DNA of 6,582 nt, taken from positions 1-6,582 of the forward strand of contig JALSIL010000022.1 in assembly GCA_026990095.1 (NCBI GenBank), given 5' to 3'. Positions 1-6,540 of this stretch are shown one piece after another (positions within the stretch are counted from its first letter, which is position 1; each line of letters opens with the position of its first letter). The notes beneath the pieces are model-generated. The model was not told where the DNA came from. It did not search any database and saw only the letters and a list, made by a program, of their open reading frames with translations. Made by a program: the position numbers and the translations under genes. This stretch comes from Lysobacterales bacterium. GTDB lineage: Bacteria; Pseudomonadota; Gammaproteobacteria; Xanthomonadales; Marinicellaceae.

Positions 1-1
1 T

Positions 2-1558
2 AATAAAGAACTATCGGGGCTGTATAATAAATTTGCCAATAACATCTTGCATGATGAAGAAAACTACGTCACTTTCTTTAATAAAAACCAACTCTCAGGA
101 CTGCCTGAATCTTATGTAAAATCAGCCGCTGCGGCAGCAGAATCTCGTGGCAAGCCTGGCATGTATGCCGTGGTTAATACGCGTTCTTCCATGGACCCAT
201 TTTTGACTTATTCTGATGAAAGAGAACTGCGAAAAAAAGTATGGGAAAACTATTATTCACGTGGCGATAATGGCGATGAATTTGATAACAATGCCAACAT
301 CACTAAAATCTTACAACTGCGCAAAGCCAAGGTTAACTTGCTTGGTTTTGATAACTACGCACAGTGGCGTTTACAAAACCGCATGGCGAAAACGCCTGAA
401 AATGCTTTGGGATTACTCAAAGCCGTTTGGCCAGCTGCGATTGCTCGTGTTGATGAAGAAGTTGCCGATATGCAAGTCATTGCCAATAAAGATAAAGTCA
501 CAATTAAGCCGTGGGATTACCGTTATTATGCCGAAAAAGTGCGTAAAGACAAATACGATTTAGACTCAAATGAAGTCAAACAATACTTAGAATTAGGCAA
601 CTTGACCCAAGCCTTGCATTATGTGGCAGGACGATTGTTTAATTTTAAATTCACCCCACTTCCTAAAGGAGAGGTCAGCGTATATCATGCCGATGTCAAG
701 GTCTGGAAAGTCACGGATAAAACCACCGATAAACTCATTGGCTTATGGTATCTTGATCCCTATGCACGCAAAGGCAAACGTTCAGGTGCTTGGGCAAACA
801 CTTTTCGTTCTTACACCACATTTGAAGGCGAAAAAACCGTTTTAGCCACAAACAATGCCAACTACGTCAAACCAGCAGCTGGAGATAAAACCTTAATTTC
901 ATGGGATGATGCGGAAACATTTTTCCATGAATTTGGTCATGCCCTGCACTTTTTATCCGCAAATGTGCGATACCCAACTTTAAACAGTGGTGTGCGGGAT
1001 TATACCGAGTTTCAATCGCAATTATTGGAGCGTTGGTTAGCGACCGACGACGTCATTAATCGCTTCCTTAAACATTACCAAACAGGAAAGTCCATTCCAA
1101 AAGAGTTGGTGGCAAAAATTAAAAAAGCCGCAGCTTTTAATCAAGGTTTTGCCACAACCGAATATTTAGCCTCAGCCTTAATGGATATGGAACTGCACTT
1201 AGCCGACCCAAGCAATCTTGATCCTGATAAGTTTGAACGCGAAACCTTAGCAAAATTACACATGCCAAAAGAATTACCAATGCGGCACCGCACACCCCAA
1301 TTTGGGCATGTTTTTTCTGGTGAAGGTTATGCCACTGCTTATTATGGTTATTTATGGGCAGATGTGCTCACTGCTGATGCAGCCGAAGCTTTTGCCGAAG
1401 CCCCTGGTGGATTTTATGACAAAGAGTTGGCTAATAAATTAGTCAAGTACCTGTTTGCTCCTCGCAATTCCATTGACCCTGCCGAAGCTTTTCGGTTATT
1501 TCGAGGACGCGATGCAAAAACTGATGCCTTGATGCGTGATAGGGGATTTGGGTATTAA
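2..1558 (+). CDS. dcp: M3 family zinc metallopeptidase, peptidyl-dipeptidase Dcp-like (5' partial)
   Basis: The reading frame is open from the window edge, so the start lies to the left. A TTG at 47 sits inside conserved family sequence with no ribosome binding site and is not the start. The visible part has 518 residues, against about 680-720 for the family, so roughly the first 170-200 are missing, including any signal peptide. Counting from the codon at position 2, the zinc motif HEFGH is at residues 309-313 and the third ligand is Glu336 in DYTEF. The substrate-side loop GEGYATAYYGYLW is at 440-452. Dcp enzymes remove dipeptides from peptide C-termini, in the cytoplasm or periplasm. The RDYTEF..Q..ERW pattern fits Dcp (RDFVEFPSQ..EHW) better than oligopeptidase A (VELPSQFMENW). 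Oddities: two residues are missing, and a normally conserved Pro is Gln, in the loop around Glu336. Family assignment is firm; exact specificity and location are inferred. Confidence 0.93.
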   Translation, partial: NKELSGLYNKFANNILHDEENYVTFFNKNQLSGLPESYVKSAAAAAESRGKPGMYAVVNTRSSMDPFLTYSDERELRKKVWENYYSRGDNGDEFDNNANITKILQLRKAKVNLLGFDNYAQWRLQNRMAKTPENALGLLKAVWPAAIARVDEEVADMQVIANKDKVTIKPWDYRYYAEKVRKDKYDLDSNEVKQYLELGNLTQALHYVAGRLFNFKFTPLPKGEVSVYHADVKVWKVTDKTTDKLIGLWYLDPYARKGKRSGAWANTFRSYTTFEGEKTVLATNNANYVKPAAGDKTLISWDDAETFFHEFGHALHFLSANVRYPTLNSGVRDYTEFQSQLLERWLATDDVINRFLKHYQTGKSIPKELVAKIKKAAAFNQGFATTEYLASALMDMELHLADPSNLDPDKFERETLAKLHMPKELPMRHRTPQFGHVFSGEGYATAYYGYLWADVLTADAAEAFAEAPGGFYDKELANKLVKYLFAPRNSIDPAEAFRLFRGRDAKTDALMRDRGFGY

Positions 1559-1584
1559 GCCCTTGTGCTAGGATTTGGGGCTTA
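1556..1584. terminator. weak stem-loop between convergent genes
   Basis: TAAGCCC at 1556-1562 and GGGCTTA at 1578-1584 form a perfect 7-bp stem, extendable by one G-T pair, around a loop of about 15 bases. It covers the stop codons of both convergent genes, where a bidirectional terminator would be expected. There is no T-run on either strand after the stem, so it is not a classical intrinsic terminator. It may only slow polymerase, or be chance. Confidence 0.25.
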
Positions 1585-2806
1585 TATCCGCTTCTAGTCT
1601 AGACATAATGACCGCTGCCGCTATATTGGCTGTTACATTTGAACTGGTGATAAACATATCGACAAGTAAATCAACGGCTATCAGTATACCAATACCCGCT
1701 ATTGGTAAACCTAGTGATTGATAGATTGGCGTCATAATCAACAATCCACCACTAGGAATGCCTGGCGAATAAAAGCTAAGCATGCCAATGGCTGCGGCAA
1801 TAACTAGCATTTGCATTTGTGATAAATCAATACCATACAAATTAGCAATAAAATAGGTTCCAGTCGTTCTAGCAATAGGCGAGGAAAATTTGAATAGAGT
1901 GACAGCTATTGGCAATACTACACCAGATGTTTTTGTTGAAATTCCAAGCTTTTCTGTTGCTTCAATGGTTGCTGGTAATGCAGCCAATGAAGATCGCGTA
2001 CTAAAACCAATAGCTTGAACAGGTGCACAATACTTGATGAAATCTTTTAATGGTATTTTTCCAAAAAATGATGCCAACGGATATAGCATTAAAGTCACTG
2101 CTACAATTAAACCACAAGCAACTAACACAAATGAGGCCAGAGCTGTTAATGCACCCAACCCTAGAGATGCAGAGAGCGGTAAAACCAGTGCAAAAACCCC
2201 AAAAGGGGCAACCAACATAATCCATTGAATCAATACAAACATGGCTCTTTTTATCGCTTCAAAGAATTGGACTATTGATTGTTGGTATTTGTTTTCAATT
2301 TTCAAAATAGCTGCTGCAAATAAGCTGGTAAAAATTAACAATGGCAAGATTGCATTGTTGGCAGCTGCTGCCACAGGGTTGGTAGGAATTAGAGCTACTA
2401 ACCATTCGCTAAAGACTGGTAATTTCATCTGATTTTGATTAACCACTCCAGAGGATAATAGTAACTCTTTACTTGCTTGAGGGTCTACACTAAAAAGTAC
2501 TAACAATTGTGGTGCTAATAAAAACGTAATGCCTGAGGATGCAATAATCATTAAGAAAAACACCATTATAGTTTTACTACCTAACCTGGCGGCTACATTA
2601 GTATTTTTTTGCCCAGCAATAGAAGTAATAAGTAAAGACATCAGCAAAGGGATTACAGTCATTCGGATAGCATTAACCCATAAAGAGCCGAAAGGTTTTA
2701 CCCATTGACTTAATTCCTTTAGACTGTTGGAGTCTGTAACGGAAACATAAACTCCAACAATCAGACCAAGAACTAAACCTAATAATATACGGGCAGATAA
2801 ATTCAT
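1568..2806 (-). CDS. SLC1/DAACS-fold dicarboxylate or amino acid:cation symporter, atypical
   Basis: Inner-membrane secondary transporter of 412 residues, the usual length for bacterial members (GltP, DctA, archaeal GltPh). Hydrophobic segments fill most of the chain. Family landmarks are WVKPFGSLWVNAIRM (TM2, about 35-49), the HP1 hairpin STRSSLAALP (269-278), the HP2 hairpin PGIPSGG (348-354) and TM8 DLLVDMFITSSNVTAN (379-394). The NMDGT motif of TM7 is replaced by FKFSS (305-309). In TM8 the substrate-binding Arg is Ile386 and the last Asp is Asn394. The HP1 arginine (Arg271) and the Asp that contacts the substrate amino group (Asp383) remain. I chose ATG at 2806 over GTG at 2812 because AAAGG lies 7 bases before the ATG but only 1 base before the GTG. 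The gene is monocistronic and convergent with the peptidase gene. Substrate and coupling ion cannot be assigned; the altered motifs argue against a standard sodium-aspartate transporter. Confidence 0.92.
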   Translation of the reverse strand: MNLSARILLGLVLGLIVGVYVSVTDSNSLKELSQWVKPFGSLWVNAIRMTVIPLLMSLLITSIAGQKNTNVAARLGSKTIMVFFLMIIASSGITFLLAPQLLVLFSVDPQASKELLLSSGVVNQNQMKLPVFSEWLVALIPTNPVAAAANNAILPLLIFTSLFAAAILKIENKYQQSIVQFFEAIKRAMFVLIQWIMLVAPFGVFALVLPLSASLGLGALTALASFVLVACGLIVAVTLMLYPLASFFGKIPLKDFIKYCAPVQAIGFSTRSSLAALPATIEATEKLGISTKTSGVVLPIAVTLFKFSSPIARTTGTYFIANLYGIDLSQMQMLVIAAAIGMLSFYSPGIPSGGLLIMTPIYQSLGLPIAGIGILIAVDLLVDMFITSSNVTANIAAAVIMSRLEADISPKS

Positions 2807-2813
2807 GAACACA

Positions 2814-2818
2814 CCTTT
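2814..2818 (-). promoter_or_regulatory. ribosome binding site deciding the transporter start
   Basis: The minus strand reads AAAGG here. The spacer to the ATG at 2806-2804 is 7 bases, which is optimal. The upstream in-frame GTG at 2812 would leave 1 base. This supports the ATG and a protein beginning MNLSARIL. Confidence 0.7.
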
Positions 2819-2844
2819 AAGTTAATGACCTACTAGTTTATCAA

Positions 2845-2872
2845 ATTATAGCTTATATGGGAAACCAAACAA
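2845..2872 (-). promoter_or_regulatory. putative sigma-70 promoter of the transporter gene
   Basis: On the minus strand, TTGTTT (2872-2867) and a perfect TATAAT (2850-2845) are separated by 16 bases. Transcription would begin near 2838, giving a leader of about 30 bases that contains the AAAGG site. The -10 box is consensus and the -35 box is half consensus. No operator could be assigned. Confidence 0.55.
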
Positions 2873-2941
2873 TTAAACATGATGTTTTGACCTGCCCATC
2901 ATAAAATCGCGAGGGTTAATAAAATAAACTTAAATTAACTG

Positions 2942-2971
2942 TTGGTGATAGTTTTTAAGTACGAGAATACT
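2942..2971 (+). promoter_or_regulatory. candidate sigma-70 promoter of the DUF5916 gene
   Basis: TTGGTG (2942-2947) and AATACT (2966-2971) are separated by 18 bases, which would start a message near 2978 with a leader of about 17 bases. Both boxes are imperfect. A competing choice is the extended -10 element TGATAAAAT at 2980-2988, which would place the transcript start at or next to the ATG at 2995. The sequence alone does not decide between them. Confidence 0.3.
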
Positions 2972-2994
2972 ATGCTCCATGATAAAATGCACCT

Positions 2995-5208
2995 ATGAAA
3001 AAACTTACCTTTCTTTTATTGATTTATTCGGTGGCTTCTTGTGCGATAAACTTAGATGGCATTCTTGATGATGCCCAATGGCAAGAGGCTCAATACTTTA
3101 CGGACTTAGTATTGGTTAAACCTTATGTTTTGACACCCGCACAATATAAAACAGACATTTATGTGGTTTCAGATGAAAAAGGCATCTATTTTGGTATTAA
3201 AAACTACCAACCCGTTAATACCAGAAATACCGATTCTTCAGCAAGAGATCAACGGATCGGGTCGGATAGAAACCAAATAATAATTGATTTTGATAACAAC
3301 AGCATCACCGCTTATTCTTTTGAAGTGGGAATTAGTGGCTCTATTCGTGATGGTATTTTTAGTAATGAAAATAATTTTTCCAACGAATGGGATGGCAATT
3401 GGGCAGCAAAAACCACGCAAAATAATAAGTATTGGACTAGCGAAGTTTTTATCCCTTGGGATGTAGTTTCCATGAAAAAATCCAAGGGTGAAATACGTCA
3501 ATTAAAATGGTATATTGCTCGCACGGTTGTTGATATCAATGAAGTGTATGCAAATGTCGCCGCTGATAATTCACGCCAACGGTTTCTTTCTGAATTTGCA
3601 CCATTAACAATTAAAGACTATGCTTCTTCTTCCTTTTCTTTATTTGGATATGCCAGTGGCAGACGTGATTTTCATAACCAATCAAGCTCTTTTGATATGG
3701 GTTTGGATTTATTTTGGAAATCGGGTAATGGTAAGCAGCTTACTGCAACGGTTAATCCTGATTTTGGTCAGATTGAAAGCGATCGTTTGGTGGTTAATTT
3801 TTCCGCCATTGAAGTTTTTTTTAACGAACGCCGTCCATTTTTTACCGAAAACCAATCCTTATTCAATGTGCAGGGTGCGAACGGATTGCGTTTACTCCAC
3901 ACCCGTCGTATTGGTGCACGTCCCGATACTGGGACTGAAAGTTCTACTGATATAGATACCGCCATTAAATATACCGATAACCGTGAAAATATGACTTATG
4001 GTGTATTGGCAGCCTTTGAATCCAGTGGTGATGGTTTCCAAGGAAGAGATTATTTTGCTGCCCGTGCTTTGCATCGAACGCAGAAACAATCCGTTGGTTT
4101 AACCACTTCTTTTGTTGATCGTGGCGACATTAACAGAACGGCAGTCAGTATGGCACTTGATCATGAGTATTTGTTGGGTGCAGACATTAAGTTTAAAAGT
4201 CAATTAGTTGGTGCATCAACCAAACAAGACGCGCAAAACACGAATGGTTTAGGCGGGTGGTTAACTGTTCAACACCAAATCAACCCAAATCGCAGCCACT
4301 ATTTTGAAATGAGCCATTACGATGATGACTTTGAAATCAATGATTTTGGATTCTTACCTCGCAATAACCTCAATACATTTCGCTATCACCATACCATGAT
4401 TAAAACGGAGTTTAATGAATCTTCCACAACACAACAGCACATAGTCAACCTTGATTTTTTTCATCAAGGCAGTGACTCAGGCGATACCATCTCGCGTGCT
4501 TATCAAATTAATAGCGAATGGCAGTTTAATAATGCCACATCAATGGGTTGGCAGATTCGCTACAAAGAAAAAGGAGTCAATGATTTAATTAGTCGTGGTC
4601 ATGGCAACCTAAATACCGCTGATGGTTATGAGTTGAGAGTAAACTACCGCAGTTCAAATACCAACAAATTCCGTCATCATGGTTTTTATGAGCGCCTGAA
4701 TTATTTCAGTGAGGGTAAGGGTTTTGAAACACATTTGCACCCGAGTTATTTTTTTACTGACCAATACAGCCTTTCTTTGAGTATTTTTTATACGGATTTC
4801 GGCAACTGGTTAAATTGGTTGGGAGAAGATTTGTTTGGGCGTTATCACCGTAAATTGTCCAACTCATCGCTAGATTTCAATGCCAATATTAGCCCAAAGC
4901 AAGAACTTCGAATGCGTTTTCAGTGGCTTGCTATCGATGCCCAAGCCAACAAAGAGTATCAACTGCAATCCACAGGTGATTTAGCTCAAACAGGAAATAC
5001 AATAAATGACTTTAGCCTATCCAATACCGCACTGCAAGTTCGCTACCGCTACGAAATTGCACCACTATCAAATATCTATGTGGTTTATTCTCGAGGCGGT
5101 CAAATTTTTGAACAAAGAAGTCAACGAATCATTGATTTATTAAACCCTGGTTTTTCCAATGTTACAGGCAATAACTTTTTAGTAAAACTGAGGTATAAGT
5201 TTTTGTAA
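2995..5208 (+). CDS. CBM9-like domain, DUF5916 outer-membrane beta-barrel protein
   Basis: The protein has 737 residues. Residues 1-17 are a signal peptide (MKK, hydrophobic core, SCA cleavage region). Residues about 20-208 resemble the CBM9-like domain that opens this family (LDGILDDAQW at 20-29, then FEVGISGSIRDG and WTSEVFIPWDVV). The DUF5916 signature follows: NPDFGQ at 254-259, then FFNERRPFFTEN at 275-286. The rest alternates polar and aromatic residues as in beta-strands and ends VKLRYKFL, like an outer-membrane barrel terminus. Related proteins are annotated 'carbohydrate binding family 9 domain-containing' in Bacteroidota and Gammaproteobacteria; their function is unproven. An in-frame TAA at 2983 and the signal peptide fix the ATG at 2995, yet no Shine-Dalgarno sequence precedes it. 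No glycan-degrading gene is nearby, so sugar binding is only a domain-based inference. No terminator is evident after the stop. A lipoprotein reading (VASC, Cys16) is possible but unlikely for a barrel. Confidence 0.9.
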   Translation: MKKLTFLLLIYSVASCAINLDGILDDAQWQEAQYFTDLVLVKPYVLTPAQYKTDIYVVSDEKGIYFGIKNYQPVNTRNTDSSARDQRIGSDRNQIIIDFDNNSITAYSFEVGISGSIRDGIFSNENNFSNEWDGNWAAKTTQNNKYWTSEVFIPWDVVSMKKSKGEIRQLKWYIARTVVDINEVYANVAADNSRQRFLSEFAPLTIKDYASSSFSLFGYASGRRDFHNQSSSFDMGLDLFWKSGNGKQLTATVNPDFGQIESDRLVVNFSAIEVFFNERRPFFTENQSLFNVQGANGLRLLHTRRIGARPDTGTESSTDIDTAIKYTDNRENMTYGVLAAFESSGDGFQGRDYFAARALHRTQKQSVGLTTSFVDRGDINRTAVSMALDHEYLLGADIKFKSQLVGASTKQDAQNTNGLGGWLTVQHQINPNRSHYFEMSHYDDDFEINDFGFLPRNNLNTFRYHHTMIKTEFNESSTTQQHIVNLDFFHQGSDSGDTISRAYQINSEWQFNNATSMGWQIRYKEKGVNDLISRGHGNLNTADGYELRVNYRSSNTNKFRHHGFYERLNYFSEGKGFETHLHPSYFFTDQYSLSLSIFYTDFGNWLNWLGEDLFGRYHRKLSNSSLDFNANISPKQELRMRFQWLAIDAQANKEYQLQSTGDLAQTGNTINDFSLSNTALQVRYRYEIAPLSNIYVVYSRGGQIFEQRSQRIIDLLNPGFSNVTGNNFLVKLRYKFL

Positions 5209-5261
5209 TCCTTTATTTTATCTACTATCTGGGTATTCTTGATGTTAAATCCACTCGATGT

Positions 5262-5290
5262 TTGACATTTGTTAACAAAATTGCTAAAAA
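5262..5290 (+). promoter_or_regulatory. near-consensus sigma-70 promoter of the CTERM protein gene
   Basis: A perfect TTGACA (5262-5267) is followed after exactly 17 bases by TAAAAA (5285-5290). A TG one base before the -10 box makes it an extended -10. The start of transcription would be near 5297, giving a leader of about 24 bases. A small inverted repeat, AAATTG (5278-5283) and CAATTT (5292-5297), straddles the -10 box and could be a repressor site, but it is AT-rich and may be chance. The promoter suggests that this gene is expressed separately, and strongly, from the barrel gene 112 bases upstream. Confidence 0.75.
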
Positions 5291-5308
5291 ACAATTTACA
5301 AATTTAAT

Positions 5309-5317
5309 AAGAGGTGA
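5309..5317 (+). promoter_or_regulatory. strong ribosome binding site
   Basis: AAGAGGTGA matches the 16S rRNA 3' end over GAGGTGA. GAGG is 6 bases before the ATG at 5321. It contrasts with the upstream gene, which has no such site. Confidence 0.85.
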
Positions 5318-5320
5318 GTA

Positions 5321-6199
5321 ATGAAAAGAGTTTTATTCTTGGTTGCATTTATAGCGACCTTTTCTAGTATGGCGGCAAGTGGTATTAATGATGAATATGA
5401 TGTCAATGAAGCTTCTGTTAACCCAAGTGTTTCAACCAGCAATTACAGTTTTCCCAGTGCTGTAGCCGCATCTTTGTACAGCAACGGCCCCTTGGTTAAT
5501 AGTGCCGGAACTGGAGCAGGTGGACTTGATGAAAGTGTTCTTCAAGGCAATTTAGGAATGACAACATTAGGTTCAGGCCATCAAGTGAGTGCAGGTAATA
5601 GAATAGCTGATGACTTTACCATAACAGGAGCTGATTGGAATATTACTAATATTACATTTTATGCCTACCAAACAGGTGAAACTGCCTCAACAATTACTGC
5701 TGTTAATTTAAGAATTTGGGATGGAGTCCCAGGTGCTGCAGGAAGTAATATTGTTTTTGGAGATGATACAACCAATATAATGACTTCTACTGTCAATTCT
5801 AACATCTTAAGAGTGACAGAAGCGACTACTGGCACCGCAACCAATCGCCAAATTGCGGCAAGCGATGTAGCGGTTAACATAACTTTATCAGCAGGAACTT
5901 ACTGGTTGGATTGGCAAAGCGATGGATCAGGTGCATCAGGTCCATGGGCTCCACCAATCACAATTACAGGTCAAACAACAACAGGGAATGCTAGGCAGTT
6001 TACTACAACATCAGGTGTTTGGACTGATTTAACTGATGGTGGTACAACGACACCTCAAGGGCTTCCCTTTATTATCCAGGGTACCTCTGCAGTGGTTCTA
6101 GCACCGCCAACACCAGTTCCTGCACTTAATTGGATTGGGCTGGCATTTTTATTACTTATGCTTAGTTTTGTATCAAGAAAGCTCTTGATAAAACAATAA
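5321..6199 (+). CDS. exported protein with IPTL/PEP-CTERM-like C-terminal sorting signal
   Basis: The protein has 292 residues. A signal peptide covers 1-19 (MKR, hydrophobic stretch, SSMAA before Ser20). Residues about 25-90 are Ser/Asn/Gly-rich. Residues 94-254 look like a beta-sandwich domain (RIADDFTITGADW, then YAYQTGE, LRIWDGVPG and GTYWLDWQSDGSGASGPW). I recognise this pattern from unnamed secreted proteins that often carry sorting tails, but no function is known. A proline linker (APPTP, 261-265) leads to VPALNW (266-271), a hydrophobic segment (272-284) and a basic end (RK 286-287). This is the three-part layout of exosortase substrates, closest to IPTL-CTERM (consensus near IPTLSEWG). 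Inference: it is exported by Sec, cut near VPAL by an exosortase and fixed at the cell surface or released. There is no cysteine, and no lysine between residues 3 and 286. The exosortase gene is not in this window. The start is fixed by the ribosome binding site at 5309-5317. Confidence 0.82.
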   Translation: MKRVLFLVAFIATFSSMAASGINDEYDVNEASVNPSVSTSNYSFPSAVAASLYSNGPLVNSAGTGAGGLDESVLQGNLGMTTLGSGHQVSAGNRIADDFTITGADWNITNITFYAYQTGETASTITAVNLRIWDGVPGAAGSNIVFGDDTTNIMTSTVNSNILRVTEATTGTATNRQIAASDVAVNITLSAGTYWLDWQSDGSGASGPWAPPITITGQTTTGNARQFTTTSGVWTDLTDGGTTTPQGLPFIIQGTSAVVLAPPTPVPALNWIGLAFLLLMLSFVSRKLLIKQ

Positions 6200-6216
6200 G
6201 CAAGTCTTAAATTAAC

Positions 6217-6252
6217 AAAAAAACCTGTCGCACTGTTGCTACAGGTTTTTTT
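6217..6252 (+). terminator. intrinsic terminator after the CTERM protein gene
   Basis: AAAAAAACCTGT (6217-6228) pairs perfectly with ACAGGTTTTTTT (6241-6252), a 12-bp stem. A C-T mismatch above it leads to a further 3-bp stem (GCA/TGC) with a CTGT tetraloop. The seven T's give the release tract, and the matching A-run would allow it to act on the minus strand too. It begins 17 bases after the stop codon at 6199. Confidence 0.92.
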
Positions 6253-6469
6253 ATTTATTCAAAACTATTAGCAATGCAAATTAAAGAAAAGAGAGGTATA
6301 AATATTACAGCTATTGCAGTTGTGTAAAAAATAGTACGAGATTATGTGGTCAATTCTAGTCAACAATACCGCCCGCCTATAAACCTAATTTCGCTTTAAC
6401 AAGAAAATAATTGCTACCATCTCGGTGTACATGTTATCTTCCGAAAATAGGGTTTATTGCTAATGGAGC

Positions 6470-6530
6470 TTTTAGTTGGAAAATGTCGCTAGGGTAAGTG
6501 GGATTTATCCCACTAAAATCTCAACTAAAA
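6470..6530. repeat. nested inverted repeat around a palindrome
   Basis: The outer arms TTTTAGTTG (6470-6478) and CAACTAAAA (6522-6530) are perfect 9-bp complements. Between them lies AGTGGGAT (6497-6504) TT ATCCCACT (6507-6514), a perfect 8-bp hairpin with a 2-base centre. No T-run follows it on either strand, so it is not an intrinsic terminator. The central palindrome is well above chance; the outer arms alone are not. It could be a folded RNA, a protein binding site or a piece of a repeat family. Confidence 0.55.
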
Positions 6531-6540
6531 ACCAAGAAAG

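Larger units (their letters stand above)
2807..2994. other. divergent intergenic region
   Basis: These 188 bases separate the divergent transporter and barrel-protein genes and must hold both promoters. They contain an inverted repeat, GTTAAT (2915-2920) and ATTAAC (2934-2939), which could be an operator but is short and AT-only. They also hold an imperfect direct repeat, CCATCATAAAATC (2896-2908) and CCATGATAAAATG (2977-2989), matching at 11 of 13 positions. The second copy lies directly before the start codon at 2995. No small gene is supported here. Confidence 0.5.

Noticed and set aside
47..49. TTG as the start codon of the peptidase gene
   Set aside because: The frame is open to the window edge, the upstream codons continue family-like sequence, no ribosome binding site precedes it, and the protein would lack its N-terminal quarter.
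216..845. Second-frame plus-strand frames inside the peptidase gene
   Set aside because: Their translations show no recognisable pattern and they overlap a conserved enzyme throughout.
2034..2432. Open frames on the plus strand inside the transporter gene
   Set aside because: They are short, lack ribosome binding sites and family-like sequence, and lie opposite a well-supported gene.
2807..2812. GTG at 2812 as the transporter start, two codons upstream
   Set aside because: The AAAGG site would be 1 base away; the ATG at 2806 has a 7-base spacer.
3034..3045. Lipoprotein signal (VASC, Cys16) in the barrel protein
   Set aside because: The match to the lipobox is weak, and outer-membrane barrel proteins normally use signal peptidase I; SCA gives an acceptable site.
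5665..5880. Minus-strand frame inside the CTERM protein gene
   Set aside because: Its hydrophobic composition arises from the complement of Thr/Asn/Ala-rich codons; no start signal is present.
6497..6514. Palindrome read as an intrinsic terminator
   Set aside because: No T-run follows the stem on either strand, and the preceding gene already ends in a strong terminator at 6217-6252.
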